Origin: CAYOPZ01 sp964406005
GTDB taxonomy: Bacteria; Bacteroidota; Bacteroidia; Bacteroidales; SM23-62
Direction: 5' to 3'
Assembly: GCA_964406005.1 (NCBI GenBank)
Contig: CAYOPZ010000003.1
Location: 62,001-126,000, forward strand
Length of the DNA: 64,000 nucleotides
Positions 34,274 through 43,477 of the stretch are shown in pieces (the stretch's first letter is position 1; each line of letters opens with the position of its first letter). The notes under the pieces are model-generated. The model saw only the letters and a program-made list of their open reading frames with translations, did no database searches and was not told where the DNA came from. The translations under genes were made by a program, and so were the position numbers.

Positions 34274-34759
34274 ATGAAACATCTCAGGCAAGGGTTTACG
34301 GTCATTTCTCTTCTGATCCTGCTTCCCGTGTCAACCTTTGCACAGGATTGCGTGGGATACTATGAAGTAGGCGACTGCCATATGGACATGGAGAGGGGAT
34401 ACAAGGTATACAGTCAGTCGACAAGCGTAACGATTTCCGCAAAAGACACGGTAGCTCTGAACATAGTGTTCTACGGTCAGAAGGATTATATTTTTTCGTT
34501 CTGTACCCACACAAAGTTTTACCCTGTTCATTTCCAGATTATTGAACCGGAAACAGGGAATATACTGTACGATAATGAGAATGACAGATACATCGAATCA
34601 CTGGGAATCGGCTTTGATGTGACCAAATCATTGACGATTAAGGTAAACGTTATGGCAAGAAGAGCTTCCGAGGAGGAGATCGAAGATTACCTGGGTTGCC
34701 TCGGTTTGCTGATCCAGTACAAAAATTACCCGAACAGGAAGGTGAACCTCAACATTTAA
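34274..34759 (+). CDS. Small secreted protein of unknown function
   Basis: A 161-residue exported protein with a clean signal peptide (ending STFAQ). The mature domain is predicted mostly beta, with five Cys after the signal (DCVGYYEVGDCHM, FCTHTKFY, LGCLG) and a segment FQIIEPETGNILYDNENDRY. I recognise no family. It starts 24 bases after the lipoprotein stop and precedes the oligopeptidase gene by 18 bases, so it could share a transcript with either. Possible roles are an accessory or export substrate of the upstream ABCG system. This is inference only. Confidence 0.72.
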   Translation: MKHLRQGFTVISLLILLPVSTFAQDCVGYYEVGDCHMDMERGYKVYSQSTSVTISAKDTVALNIVFYGQKDYIFSFCTHTKFYPVHFQIIEPETGNILYDNENDRYIESLGIGFDVTKSLTIKVNVMARRASEEEIEDYLGCLGLLIQYKNYPNRKVNLNI

Positions 34760-34777
34760 GGGGAGGGGAACATAACC

Positions 34778-36907
34778 GTGAAAAGTACCGTGTTTGCGTT
34801 TTTGTCATGCCTGGCTTTATTCATTACGGTTACGGCATGCAGGAATACCCATATGGATGAACAGATGAAAGCACCCGTTGCAGAAAAGAGGGAACAACGG
34901 CTCACCATCCACGGGCACACCCGTGTAGATCCCTACTACTGGCTTAAGGAAAGGGATAATCCGGAGGTAATGGCCTACCTCAAAGCGGAGAATGATTACA
35001 CCCGGGCCATACTGGCAAAAGACAGCACCCTTGAAAAAAAACTGTACGGGGAGATCATCGGACGGATAAAGCAGGACGACATGTCCGTTCCCTATCTGCA
35101 CAAGGGGTATTATTATTATTCACGCTACGAGGAAGGCCGGGAATACCCGTTATACTGCCGGAAAAAAGGAGACCTGGAAGCCGCGGAGGAGATCATGCTA
35201 AATGTCAATGAACTGTCAGAGGGGCATACGTTTTACCAGATCGGCGGATGGTCGGTAAGTCCCGACAACAAGAAACTGGTTTACGGGGTGGATACGGTCA
35301 GCAGGAGGAAATATACGCTTTACATCAAGGATCTCGGGACCGGCTCCCTGTACCAGGAACATATCCCCCTTACCGTCGGCAATGCCTCCTGGGCAAATGA
35401 CAGCAAAACACTTTTCTACGCCCTGAAGGATGATTCCACCCTCCGGAGTTATAAAATTTACAGGCATACACTGGGAACCCCTGCCGGGAAAGATACGCTG
35501 GTTTACCATGAAAAGGATGAGACCTTCAGCACATTCGTATACAAGACCAAGAGCGAAAAGTATATCATTATCGGCTCGTCCAGCACCCTTTCGGATGAAT
35601 ACCGTTTTCTCGATGCAGACACGCCTTCGGGAAGATTCCGGATCATCCAGCCCAGACAGCGGAACCTGGAATATTCCATAGGACATTACAAGGATAAATT
35701 CTATATACGGACAAACCTGGAGGCAAAGAATTTCAGGCTGATGGAGGCACCGGTATCAAATCCTTCCAAAGAAAACTGGAAAGAGATCATTCCCCACCGG
35801 GAAGATGTGTACCTGCAGGATATGGAGCTGTTCAGCGATTTTCTCGTCCTGAATGAACGCATGGAGGGACTGACCCGCCTGAGGGTCATTTCAAGCAAAA
35901 GCGGGGAGGAACATTACCTGGATTTCGGTGAGCAGGTTTATGTTGCAGGAATATCAGTCAATCCGCAGTTCGATACGAAGATCCTGCGCTATTCCTATAC
36001 CTCACTTACCACCCCCCAGTCGACATTTGACTATGATATGGAAACCAGGGAGAAGATATTGCTGAAACAGCAGGAAGTGGTGGGTGATTTCGATAAGGCG
36101 AACTACGAGACGATCCGGGTATATGCCACGGCCGGCGACGGGACCCGTATACCCATTTCAATGGTTTACAGGAAAGGGATGGGGAAAGATGGCCGTAATC
36201 CCCTGCTGCTTTACGGATACGGTTCGTACGGCATAACCATTGATCCGTCATTCAGCTCGTCCAGGCTGAGCCTGCTGGACAGGGGCTTCATATATGCCAT
36301 TGCCCACATCAGGGGAGGACAGATCAACGGCCGGGAGTGGTACGAGGACGGAAAACTTTTCAACAAGAAGAATACGTTTACCGATTTCAATGATTGCGCC
36401 CGGTTCCTGATTGATGAGAATTACAGCGGTCCCGAAAGGATGTTTGCCATGGGGGGAAGTGCAGGAGGATTGCTTATGGGCGCCGTCGTTAATTTGCAGC
36501 CCGACCTGTACAGGGGGGTGATCGCACGGGTTCCGTTCGTGGATGTGCTCACAACCATGCTGGATGAGGACATCCCGCTTACAACCTCCGAATACGATGA
36601 ATGGGGGAATCCGAACCGGAAGGAGGATTACGACTATATACTTTCCTATTCTCCCTATGACAATGTTAAAGCCATGGATTACCCGGCCATGCTTGTTACA
36701 ACGGGATTGAACGATTCACAGGTGCAGTACTGGGAACCGGCAAAATGGGTGGCCAGGCTCCGGGACATGAAAACGGATGACGACCCCGTTCTGCTTTATA
36801 CGAATATGGACACCGGGCACGGCGGAGCTTCGGGCAGATTTGAGTATTACAGGGAAGTGGCCATGGAATATGCATTTCTGCTGGAGTTGGCCGGGATCAC
36901 CGAATGA
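34778..36907 (+). CDS. Prolyl oligopeptidase family (S9A, oligopeptidase B-like) lipoprotein
   Basis: A 709-residue serine peptidase with an N-terminal lipobox (FITVTAC). Homology to oligopeptidase B begins at YYWLKERDNPEVMAYLKAEN. The beta-propeller occupies about residues 100-440. The alpha/beta hydrolase domain has the nucleophile S561 in AMGGSAGGLLMG, the Asp in GLNDSQVQYWEP, and the His in DTGHGGASGRF. GSYGITIDPSF and IAHIRGGQINGREWYEDGK are strong family markers. It cleaves short peptides after basic or Pro residues. The start is GTG, 18 bases after the previous gene. Its stop lies 2 bases from the convergent membrane-protein gene. Confidence 0.93.
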   Translation: MKSTVFAFLSCLALFITVTACRNTHMDEQMKAPVAEKREQRLTIHGHTRVDPYYWLKERDNPEVMAYLKAENDYTRAILAKDSTLEKKLYGEIIGRIKQDDMSVPYLHKGYYYYSRYEEGREYPLYCRKKGDLEAAEEIMLNVNELSEGHTFYQIGGWSVSPDNKKLVYGVDTVSRRKYTLYIKDLGTGSLYQEHIPLTVGNASWANDSKTLFYALKDDSTLRSYKIYRHTLGTPAGKDTLVYHEKDETFSTFVYKTKSEKYIIIGSSSTLSDEYRFLDADTPSGRFRIIQPRQRNLEYSIGHYKDKFYIRTNLEAKNFRLMEAPVSNPSKENWKEIIPHREDVYLQDMELFSDFLVLNERMEGLTRLRVISSKSGEEHYLDFGEQVYVAGISVNPQFDTKILRYSYTSLTTPQSTFDYDMETREKILLKQQEVVGDFDKANYETIRVYATAGDGTRIPISMVYRKGMGKDGRNPLLLYGYGSYGITIDPSFSSSRLSLLDRGFIYAIAHIRGGQINGREWYEDGKLFNKKNTFTDFNDCARFLIDENYSGPERMFAMGGSAGGLLMGAVVNLQPDLYRGVIARVPFVDVLTTMLDEDIPLTTSEYDEWGNPNRKEDYDYILSYSPYDNVKAMDYPAMLVTTGLNDSQVQYWEPAKWVARLRDMKTDDDPVLLYTNMDTGHGGASGRFEYYREVAMEYAFLLELAGITE

Positions 36908-36909
36908 TG

Positions 36910-37650
36910 TCATCCAGGTCCCGGATGACGTGCTGATCCCCGGTTCTGAAGGTAAAAGGCCAGGACCCCTCCAAGGATTACCAGTTCTCCCGCGCAGAAC
37001 AGCCACCAGTTGAATTTACGGGGGATATAGTTTGCGGCCAGGTCGTACAGCCGGTCTTTCGGTATGGTCCATATCTCCCGGAAGGAGAAATGTTCCAGGA
37101 TGAATCCGGAGTAATCCCAGGTAAAGGAAAGGACCAGGACAAGGGATCCTCCGATGAGGATGAACCAGTGCAGCGGAGAAATGCGTACCCGGCCTGTCTC
37201 CAGGCTTGTCCTGAGAATGATCACAGCAAAAGCGATCATGGTAAGGGACAGGATCACGGGAGCAATTACCGGACCCGTCCAGGTCACGGGGATCAGGAAC
37301 AGGATATCCCAGGTCAGAAGGGAAGAGGGCCATCCGGTCAGCAGCCGGAGAAAAACATAGTAAAACAGGTCCCAGACGGCAAAGCTGTAAAGGAACCAGG
37401 CGAACCGTTCCGGAACATTGCGGCCTGCAAGGATACCGGCGCCCGCAAGCATCATAAGGGTCGCAAGCTCACGCAGTACCTCGGTCAATGCGAGTCTCCC
37501 TTCTATCGTTGCAAGCGGGAACGCAAACCCTCCGGGATAGAGGAGCTCCCTCATATATATGACTACGGCACTCTCGAGGAAGCCCATGGCGATGCTGAAA
37601 AGGCTGACTGTGACCAGGACTCTTTTCATATCTGTCGCGGAGGCTTTCAT
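36910..37650 (-). CDS. Multispanning membrane protein of unknown function
   Basis: A 246-residue hydrophobic protein with about seven predicted membrane helices (for example VLVTVSLFSIAMGFLESAVVIYM, LATLMMLAGAGILAG, FAWFLYSFAVWDLFYYVFLRLL, and a C-terminal WWLFCAGELVILGGVLAFYLQ). Conserved-looking features are FLESAVVIYMRELLYPGGF and the WD pair in FAVWDLFYYVFL. I do not recognise a named family. A second in-frame Met lies at codon 8. It is isolated on the minus strand between the oligopeptidase and mutS2 genes. Confidence 0.75.
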   Translation of the reverse strand: MKASATDMKRVLVTVSLFSIAMGFLESAVVIYMRELLYPGGFAFPLATIEGRLALTEVLRELATLMMLAGAGILAGRNVPERFAWFLYSFAVWDLFYYVFLRLLTGWPSSLLTWDILFLIPVTWTGPVIAPVILSLTMIAFAVIILRTSLETGRVRISPLHWFILIGGSLVLVLSFTWDYSGFILEHFSFREIWTIPKDRLYDLAANYIPRKFNWWLFCAGELVILGGVLAFYLQNRGSARHPGPG

Positions 37651-37702
37651 TTTACGGAAATATACACAATTAAGTTATAAAGGGGTATTTTAATTATTCC
37701 GT

Positions 37703-37710
37703 TATTTTTG
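37703..37710 (+). promoter_or_regulatory. Putative -7 box for mutS2
   Basis: TATTTTTG is an exact TAnnTTTG match 26 bases ahead of the GTG start. Confidence 0.45.
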
Positions 37711-37735
37711 TTTATATATAAAATCCGTCTTATCT

Positions 37736-40228
37736 GTGATATTCCCCGAAGATTTTGAAGCAAAGACCGGTTTTGACCGGGTCAGGGATTCCGTACGCTC
37801 CGCCTGCATGACGGAAGCGGCGGAGGAAATGCTCGGGAAGGAGGGATTTCTGACCGCAGCGGAGGAAATAAGGACCCGCTTGTTCAGGGTCAGGGAATTC
37901 ATGCGGATGTCGGATGAAGAGAACTTTGATCTGGAGCCCTACGTTGATATAAGGGCCTCCCTGGACAAGCTGAAGGTTCAGGGGAGCTATCTGGGAACCG
38001 GGGAAGTGGCCGGTGTGAGGCAAAATCTCCTTGCAGCCCGGGCCGTTCTGAATTTTTTTAAAAAAAAGGGCTGCAGCGGAAGATACCCCGGCATCTATGC
38101 TATGAGCCGCCCGGTAAAGGTATATCCTTTCATACTGGAGCGTATCGACAGGGTTCTTTCGAAAAAGGGCATGATCCGGGATCGTGCCTCGAAGGAGCTG
38201 GCCGGGATCCGCAGCCGCCTGTCCGCTCTTGGAACCCGGGTGTCCGGAATGCTGCAGGGCATCCTGAACAAGGTCAGGCAGGAGGGAATGACGGAAACGG
38301 ATTCCGGCATTACCATCCGTAATGGAAGGCCCGTAATACCCGTACCTGCCGGGAAGAAAAAACAGTTGACAGGGATCATCCATGATGAATCGGCCAGTGG
38401 AAAAACGGTCTTCATCGAACCTTCCCAGGTGGTCGGGATCAACAATGAGATACGTGAACTGGAATATGCCGAACAGCGTGAGATCATCCGCATACTTACC
38501 GGACTGGCAAAGGACCTGAGGCCCTATGCCGGAGAACTGGAGGAACTGGCCGGTTTTCTGGCCGGAATTGACCTGGTCCGGGCCAAGGCAAACTATGCCG
38601 GATCGATCCGGGCCGCAATCCCCGAAGTTGTGGACACTCAGGTAATCGAATGGAAGAATGCAGTGCACCCTCTCCTTTACCAGGCGCTGCAAAAGGAAAA
38701 GAGGAAAGCCGTCCCCCTGGATATAAGCCTCAACCGAAAAGCCAGGATACTGGTCATTTCCGGCCCCAATGCCGGGGGTAAATCGGTTTGCCTGAAAACG
38801 GTGGGCTTGCTCCAGTATATGGTACAGTGCGGGTTCCCGGTGCCCATGCATGAAGATTCACAAGTGGGAATCTTCAACCGGATCTTTATCGATATCGGTG
38901 ATGAGCAGAGTATAGACAACGATCTCAGTACCTACAGCTCCCACCTGCTCAATATGAAGTTTTTCAGCAGGCATGCCGATGCGGCCACACTTTTTCTGAT
39001 CGATGAGTTCGGGACAGGCACGGAGCCGGCACTCGGAGGAGCGATAGCCGAAGCGCTGCTCGACAGGTTCAACGGACTTCAAGCCTGGGGTGTGATCACG
39101 ACCCATTACAGCAATCTGAAGCATTTTGCATCCGCCGCACCCGGCATTGAAAACGGGGCCATGCTTTTCGATACGGCAAAAATGCAGCCCCTTTACAAAC
39201 TGGAGATCGGGCAGCCGGGAAATTCATTTGCCTTCGAAATAGCAAGAAATATAGGTCTGCCGGACGAGGTTGTCAAGTCTGCCTCCGGAAAGGCCGGAAA
39301 GGACCATATCCGTTTTGACAGGCACCTCAGGGAGATCATCCGTGATAAGCGGTACTGGGAGGGAAAACGTGACAGGATCAGGATTTCCGAAAAAAAACTG
39401 CAGGAGGTCCTGGACCAGTATACCAGTGAACTTGAATCCGCCCGGCAGAAACGGAAGGAAATCCTGGAGAAGGCGCGGGCGGAGGCAGAAGAATTGCTGA
39501 GGGAGGCAAACCGGAAAATAGAAAACACCATCCGGCAGATCAGGGAAAGCCAGGCAGAGAAACAAAAGACCAGGCAGGCCAGGGAAGCGTTGCAGGTCTT
39601 CAGGGAACAAACAGGCAAGGGCCGGGAAGAAAAAGAGGAAGCGCTTCAGTCCCGGATCGAAGAGATCGGGAAAGAAAAGCAAAAGCTGGGCCGGAAACGG
39701 CAGCGGTCCGGACAGTCGGAACCTGCCGGCGGAAGTGTCCGGGCAGCTCCTGATCCCACCATCAGGGTCGGTGATTTTGTACTGATGAAGGGACAGGAAA
39801 TTCCCGGGGTGGTGCTGGAAAGAAAGGGCACTAAACTGAATGTCCGTTTCGGACACCTGACCACACGTGTGGAAGAAGATAAGCTGGAAAAGAGTACAGA
39901 GGAAAGATTCAGGAACCATGAGAAGCCTCCCGCTTCAGAAGGGGATTATGCCGACTGGGATCCGGCCCGCAGGAAAATGTTTTTTCGTCCGGAAATCGAT
40001 GTGCGGGGAAAGAGGGCCGATGAAGCCCTCCGGAGTGTGGCAGGGCTGATCGACGAGGCCGTTCTGGTGGAATGCAGCCAGCTGAGGATCCTGCATGGAA
40101 AGGGGGACGGCATACTCAGGCAGGCAATCCGGGAGTACCTCGGGACTGCGAAACTGGTCAAATCCGCCCGGGACGAACATGTTGACCTGGGGGGAGCCGG
40201 GGTAACCGTTGTAATACTCGACATCTGA
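37736..40228 (+). CDS. mutS2: MutS2 endonuclease / recombination suppressor
   Basis: An 830-residue MutS2 protein. The N-terminal clamp/lever region begins IFPEDFEAKTGFDRV. The MutS ATPase contains Walker A SGPNAGGKSV, Walker B LFLIDEFGTGTEP and the switch ITTHYSNLKH. A long coiled coil follows (about residues 525-660, rich in Arg, Lys and Glu), then a C-terminal Smr nuclease domain (EIDVRGKRADEAL, LRILHGKGDGILRQ). MutS2 resolves or blocks branched recombination structures, and also has a ribosome-collision role in some bacteria. The start is GTG, as no ATG fits. It is followed 25 bases later by the deacetylase-acetyltransferase operon. Confidence 0.95.
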   Translation: MIFPEDFEAKTGFDRVRDSVRSACMTEAAEEMLGKEGFLTAAEEIRTRLFRVREFMRMSDEENFDLEPYVDIRASLDKLKVQGSYLGTGEVAGVRQNLLAARAVLNFFKKKGCSGRYPGIYAMSRPVKVYPFILERIDRVLSKKGMIRDRASKELAGIRSRLSALGTRVSGMLQGILNKVRQEGMTETDSGITIRNGRPVIPVPAGKKKQLTGIIHDESASGKTVFIEPSQVVGINNEIRELEYAEQREIIRILTGLAKDLRPYAGELEELAGFLAGIDLVRAKANYAGSIRAAIPEVVDTQVIEWKNAVHPLLYQALQKEKRKAVPLDISLNRKARILVISGPNAGGKSVCLKTVGLLQYMVQCGFPVPMHEDSQVGIFNRIFIDIGDEQSIDNDLSTYSSHLLNMKFFSRHADAATLFLIDEFGTGTEPALGGAIAEALLDRFNGLQAWGVITTHYSNLKHFASAAPGIENGAMLFDTAKMQPLYKLEIGQPGNSFAFEIARNIGLPDEVVKSASGKAGKDHIRFDRHLREIIRDKRYWEGKRDRIRISEKKLQEVLDQYTSELESARQKRKEILEKARAEAEELLREANRKIENTIRQIRESQAEKQKTRQAREALQVFREQTGKGREEKEEALQSRIEEIGKEKQKLGRKRQRSGQSEPAGGSVRAAPDPTIRVGDFVLMKGQEIPGVVLERKGTKLNVRFGHLTTRVEEDKLEKSTEERFRNHEKPPASEGDYADWDPARRKMFFRPEIDVRGKRADEALRSVAGLIDEAVLVECSQLRILHGKGDGILRQAIREYLGTAKLVKSARDEHVDLGGAGVTVVILDI

Positions 40229-40253
40229 ACACCGTTAATATCATGAAGGCAGC

Positions 40254-41558
40254 ATGATGATCTATACAAAATACCGGTCGCCCCGTCTGAATTATGTCCT
40301 GAACTTTATTTTCGGGGAGGTATTCGGGGCTTCCTACCGGGTCACGGACCTGCCCGCGGCGCTTGAAAACCACAGTGGCTGCAGGATCGCTTATTCGGAT
40401 GAGGAGACCGGCGGGGCATTCCGCATACCCCCTTCGGGTCTTCTTTCCGGGACGGGCATCAGGAGTGTGGATCCCGGGATCGGTACGCTGAACGGTTTGA
40501 AGGTACTGTTTGCGTCTCCCGGTTCCGCCGACCTGGATTACGACATATTTTCAGCCGTTTTTTACATGATTTCCCGGTATGAGGAGTATCTCCCGTTCAG
40601 GGAAGACCGCCACGGCCGTTTTGAAGCGGAAAGCAGTCTTGCCTTCAGGGAAGGTTTTCTTGAGATTCCGGTCGTTGATCTGTGGCTGAAAGATCTCAGG
40701 GAGAAGATCATCGCCCGTTTCCCCGGACAGCAAATGTCTGTGGGCAGGTTCACCTTTATTCCGACCACGGATGTGGATCTTCCCTATGCTGTGCTTCATC
40801 ACGGAACCGTCAGAACCCTCGGCGGCAACCTGAAAGCCCTTCTGGCTGGGCCGGCTGAGCGCACCGGGCGAAGGAAGGTGCTAAGGGGGGAAATACCCGA
40901 TCCCTTTGACACCTTCGGGGACATTGAACGGATCCATTCAAAGCACAATTTGAAGCCAACGTATTTTTTCCTCTGTGCAGGCTACGGAAAGTACGACAAA
41001 AGCATTTCACCCCGCTCCGGGGCATTCGGGAAACTGGTTCGTGAAACAGCCGGTCATGCCAGACTCGGAATACATCCCTCCTACAGGTCAGGCAGGAATC
41101 AGGGGACACTGGCTGAAGAGATCAATATGTTCGAACAGATTACAGGTGAAAGACCCCTGATAAGCCGGCAGCATTACCTGAAGTTCAGGTTTCCCGAAAC
41201 ATTCCGGAGATTGATCGGGGAAGGAATTGCGGAGGATTACAGCCTGGGTTTTGCATCTGCCGCCGGATTCAGGGCGGGCACCTGCCGGCCGTTTTTCTTT
41301 TATGACCTGGAAAGGGAGCTTCAAACCGGGCTCAGGCTTTACCCCTTTCAACTGATGGATCGCACGCTGAAGGATTACATGGGGCTTACGGCAGAAAGGG
41401 CGTATGAAAAAATGCGTGAACTGGCGGACAGGGTGAACAATGCCGGGGGAGTACTTGTAAGCATCTGGCACAATGAGACCTTCAGTAACCGGGGCGAATG
41501 GGAAGGATGGAGGGAAGTTTACATCCGTATGCTGGATTATATTGCCGGTAAAAGTTAA
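40254..41558 (+). CDS. Polysaccharide deacetylase-like protein (DUF7033-type N-domain)
   Basis: A 434-residue cytoplasmic-looking protein (no signal peptide). The N-terminal half, with YDIFSAVFYMISRYEEYL, is the domain that precedes a NodB-like fold in many Bacteroidota deacetylases. The NodB region has the metal motif FIPTTDVDLPY and a single-His motif GIHPSYRSG in place of the classic H-x3-H, then YFFLCAGYG and SIWHNETFSNRGEWEGW. Catalytic competence is likely but not certain. It is first of four genes that alternate deacetylase and acetyltransferase. Substrates may be envelope glycans or a nucleotide amino sugar. Confidence 0.82.
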   Translation: MMIYTKYRSPRLNYVLNFIFGEVFGASYRVTDLPAALENHSGCRIAYSDEETGGAFRIPPSGLLSGTGIRSVDPGIGTLNGLKVLFASPGSADLDYDIFSAVFYMISRYEEYLPFREDRHGRFEAESSLAFREGFLEIPVVDLWLKDLREKIIARFPGQQMSVGRFTFIPTTDVDLPYAVLHHGTVRTLGGNLKALLAGPAERTGRRKVLRGEIPDPFDTFGDIERIHSKHNLKPTYFFLCAGYGKYDKSISPRSGAFGKLVRETAGHARLGIHPSYRSGRNQGTLAEEINMFEQITGERPLISRQHYLKFRFPETFRRLIGEGIAEDYSLGFASAAGFRAGTCRPFFFYDLERELQTGLRLYPFQLMDRTLKDYMGLTAERAYEKMRELADRVNNAGGVLVSIWHNETFSNRGEWEGWREVYIRMLDYIAGKS

Positions 41559-41561
41559 GCC

Positions 41562-42449
41562 ATGATAAAATACCTGAGCCATTCTGAAATTGACAAGATA
41601 AAATGGGACGACTGCATCGCTTCTGCGGTTTTTGAGACCATTTATCCGTACTCCTGGTACCTGGATGCGGTCTCCCCGGGCTGGTATGCCCTTGTCGGGG
41701 ATGACTACGAGATGGTCATGCCGCTTACATGGAAGCGTAAATACGGGATCCGTATGCTTATGCAACCGGTCCTGACCCAGCAACTTGGCATTTTTTCACG
41801 GGTTGCACTCGACGAGGCGACGATCCGGCGTTTCATCGCGTCCATTTCCCCGAAGTACCTGCTTGTTGATATTTGCCTGAACAGGGAAAATCACTTCGAG
41901 GGGATTTCCGTGAAACAGGAAAGGAAACATAACTTTGAACTGGATATTTCCGGTCCGGCCGTGGAAAAGCTTTATTCAGAAAATACGCGCCGCAATCTCC
42001 GGAAGGGAAAGGCAACCGGGGACCGCATGGAGGAAATTTCCCTTGATGCATACCTCGATCTGAAATTTTCAATAAAGGGGAACGCCCATTTGAAGCGGTA
42101 CAGGAAATATTTTGAGCGCCTGTACGGCAGCCTGGCGGAAAAGGGGAGGGCCCGGGTTATCGGGCTTGAGGCAGAGGATGGATTGCATACGGCAGCCGTT
42201 CTCGGCGTTTCAAAAACCAGGGCTGTTTATCTGAACGGATGTTCCACGGAAACCGGGAAGGAAAGGCGGGGCATGTTCGTTATGATGGACCGCATGATCC
42301 GGATGTCAACGGGGAAGCAGCAGGTGTTTGATTTCGAAGGGTCCGACATACCCGGTGTGGCCCGTTTTTTCGAGGGATTCGGGGCGGTAAGGACCACCTA
42401 TCCGAGGATCATGAGAAATCCTTTCCAGATTTTTGGCATTACATCTTAA
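41562..42449 (+). CDS. GNAT/FemAB-like acyltransferase (BioF2/CelD type)
   Basis: A 295-residue protein whose fold resembles the FemAB/BioF2-like GNAT acyltransferases. The N-terminal YSWYLDAVSPGWYALV and central YSENTRRNLRKGK are typical, and the C-terminal FDFEGSDIPGVARFFEGFGA is the GNAT-like closing motif. The acyl donor (acetyl-CoA or an aminoacyl-tRNA) cannot be read. It begins 3 bases after the first deacetylase stop and is followed 5 bases later by the second deacetylase, so all four genes are almost certainly co-transcribed. Confidence 0.84.
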   Translation: MIKYLSHSEIDKIKWDDCIASAVFETIYPYSWYLDAVSPGWYALVGDDYEMVMPLTWKRKYGIRMLMQPVLTQQLGIFSRVALDEATIRRFIASISPKYLLVDICLNRENHFEGISVKQERKHNFELDISGPAVEKLYSENTRRNLRKGKATGDRMEEISLDAYLDLKFSIKGNAHLKRYRKYFERLYGSLAEKGRARVIGLEAEDGLHTAAVLGVSKTRAVYLNGCSTETGKERRGMFVMMDRMIRMSTGKQQVFDFEGSDIPGVARFFEGFGAVRTTYPRIMRNPFQIFGITS

Positions 42450-42454
42450 ATGCG

Positions 42455-43477
42455 TTGAGACAGGGGTTAAGGAAAATATCGGGAATCTGTGCGGGCTGGG
42501 CGCCGCAGGGACTGCTCACAGCCCTCAGCCGGCAGAGGTTTATTTTTCCCTATTATCATACGGTCTCGCCCGGGCCCATGATCCATGTAGGGAATGTTTT
42601 TCCATATCGCAGCCCGTCAATGTTCTCCAGAGATCTTGATTATCTGCTCAGGCATTTCCGCCAGGCCGATCTTGGCACGCTCCAATCCTGGCAGGAAGAC
42701 CCGGCATCCGTCGGGGAACCTCATTTTTTCCTCAGCATCGACGACGGGCTGAAAGAGGTATACGAGATCATCGCACCCATGCTCTACGAAAGGGGGATCC
42801 CGGCTGCTTTTTTTGTAAATACGGATTTCATTGATAACAGGGATCTGTTTTTCCGTTATAAGATCAGCCTGATCCTTGAGCGCCTTGAATCGACAGGATA
42901 CCCGCCTTCGGTCACAGAGATCCTGCAAAGCAGGTTTCACCTGGAGAGCAAGAGCCGCAGGCACATCCGGAAATTTATTTACGGGACCGGATACCTCAAA
43001 AGGGAAATCCTGGACGAGATCGCCGCTTTGCTGGACCTGGATTTCAGCACTTTCCTGCGTGTAAAGAAACCCTATATGACCTGTGACCAGATCAGGGAGC
43101 TTGCCGGGCAGGGATTTTATATCGGAGCGCACAGCAGGGATCATCCTGAGTTCCGGGATCTTGAACCCGGGCAGCAGTGGGAGCAGTTCCTCGAAAGCCT
43201 GGCTTATGTAAAGAAGGAATTCCGGCAGCACGAAGGATTATTCGCTTTTCCGTTCGGCGACGAGGGAGTGGGTCCCGGGCTTTTTGAGGACATCCGGAAG
43301 TCAGGGGAAGTCCTGGCCACCTTCGGTACGGCCGGCCTGAAGAACGACCCCCTTTCATTTCATCATCAGCGCATCTCGATGGAATTACATGCCCTGCCCG
43401 CCTCCGCCACACTCAAAGGGGAGTATGCCTGGTATATGGCAAAGGCCCCCTTCGGGAAAAACAGGGTAAAAAGATGA
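42455..43477 (+). CDS. Polysaccharide deacetylase family protein (NodB fold)
   Basis: A 340-residue NodB-type deacetylase with intact motifs: FFLSIDDG (metal Asp-Asp), GIPAAFFVNTDF, the H-x3-H motif in IGAHSRDHPEF, and FAFPFGDEG. These are the metal ligands and active-site residues of N-acetyl (or O-acetyl) deacetylases acting on amino sugars. It begins with TTG, because the ATG five bases upstream is out of frame and runs at once into a stop. Its last 4 bases overlap the next gene (ATGA). No signal peptide is apparent, so it would act in the cytoplasm on a precursor. Confidence 0.86.
   Translation: MRQGLRKISGICAGWAPQGLLTALSRQRFIFPYYHTVSPGPMIHVGNVFPYRSPSMFSRDLDYLLRHFRQADLGTLQSWQEDPASVGEPHFFLSIDDGLKEVYEIIAPMLYERGIPAAFFVNTDFIDNRDLFFRYKISLILERLESTGYPPSVTEILQSRFHLESKSRRHIRKFIYGTGYLKREILDEIAALLDLDFSTFLRVKKPYMTCDQIRELAGQGFYIGAHSRDHPEFRDLEPGQQWEQFLESLAYVKKEFRQHEGLFAFPFGDEGVGPGLFEDIRKSGEVLATFGTAGLKNDPLSFHHQRISMELHALPASATLKGEYAWYMAKAPFGKNRVKR

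Noticed and set aside
37730..38851. 373-codon minus-strand frame opposite mutS2
   Set aside because: mutS2 on the other strand has Walker and Smr motifs. The antisense product has none.
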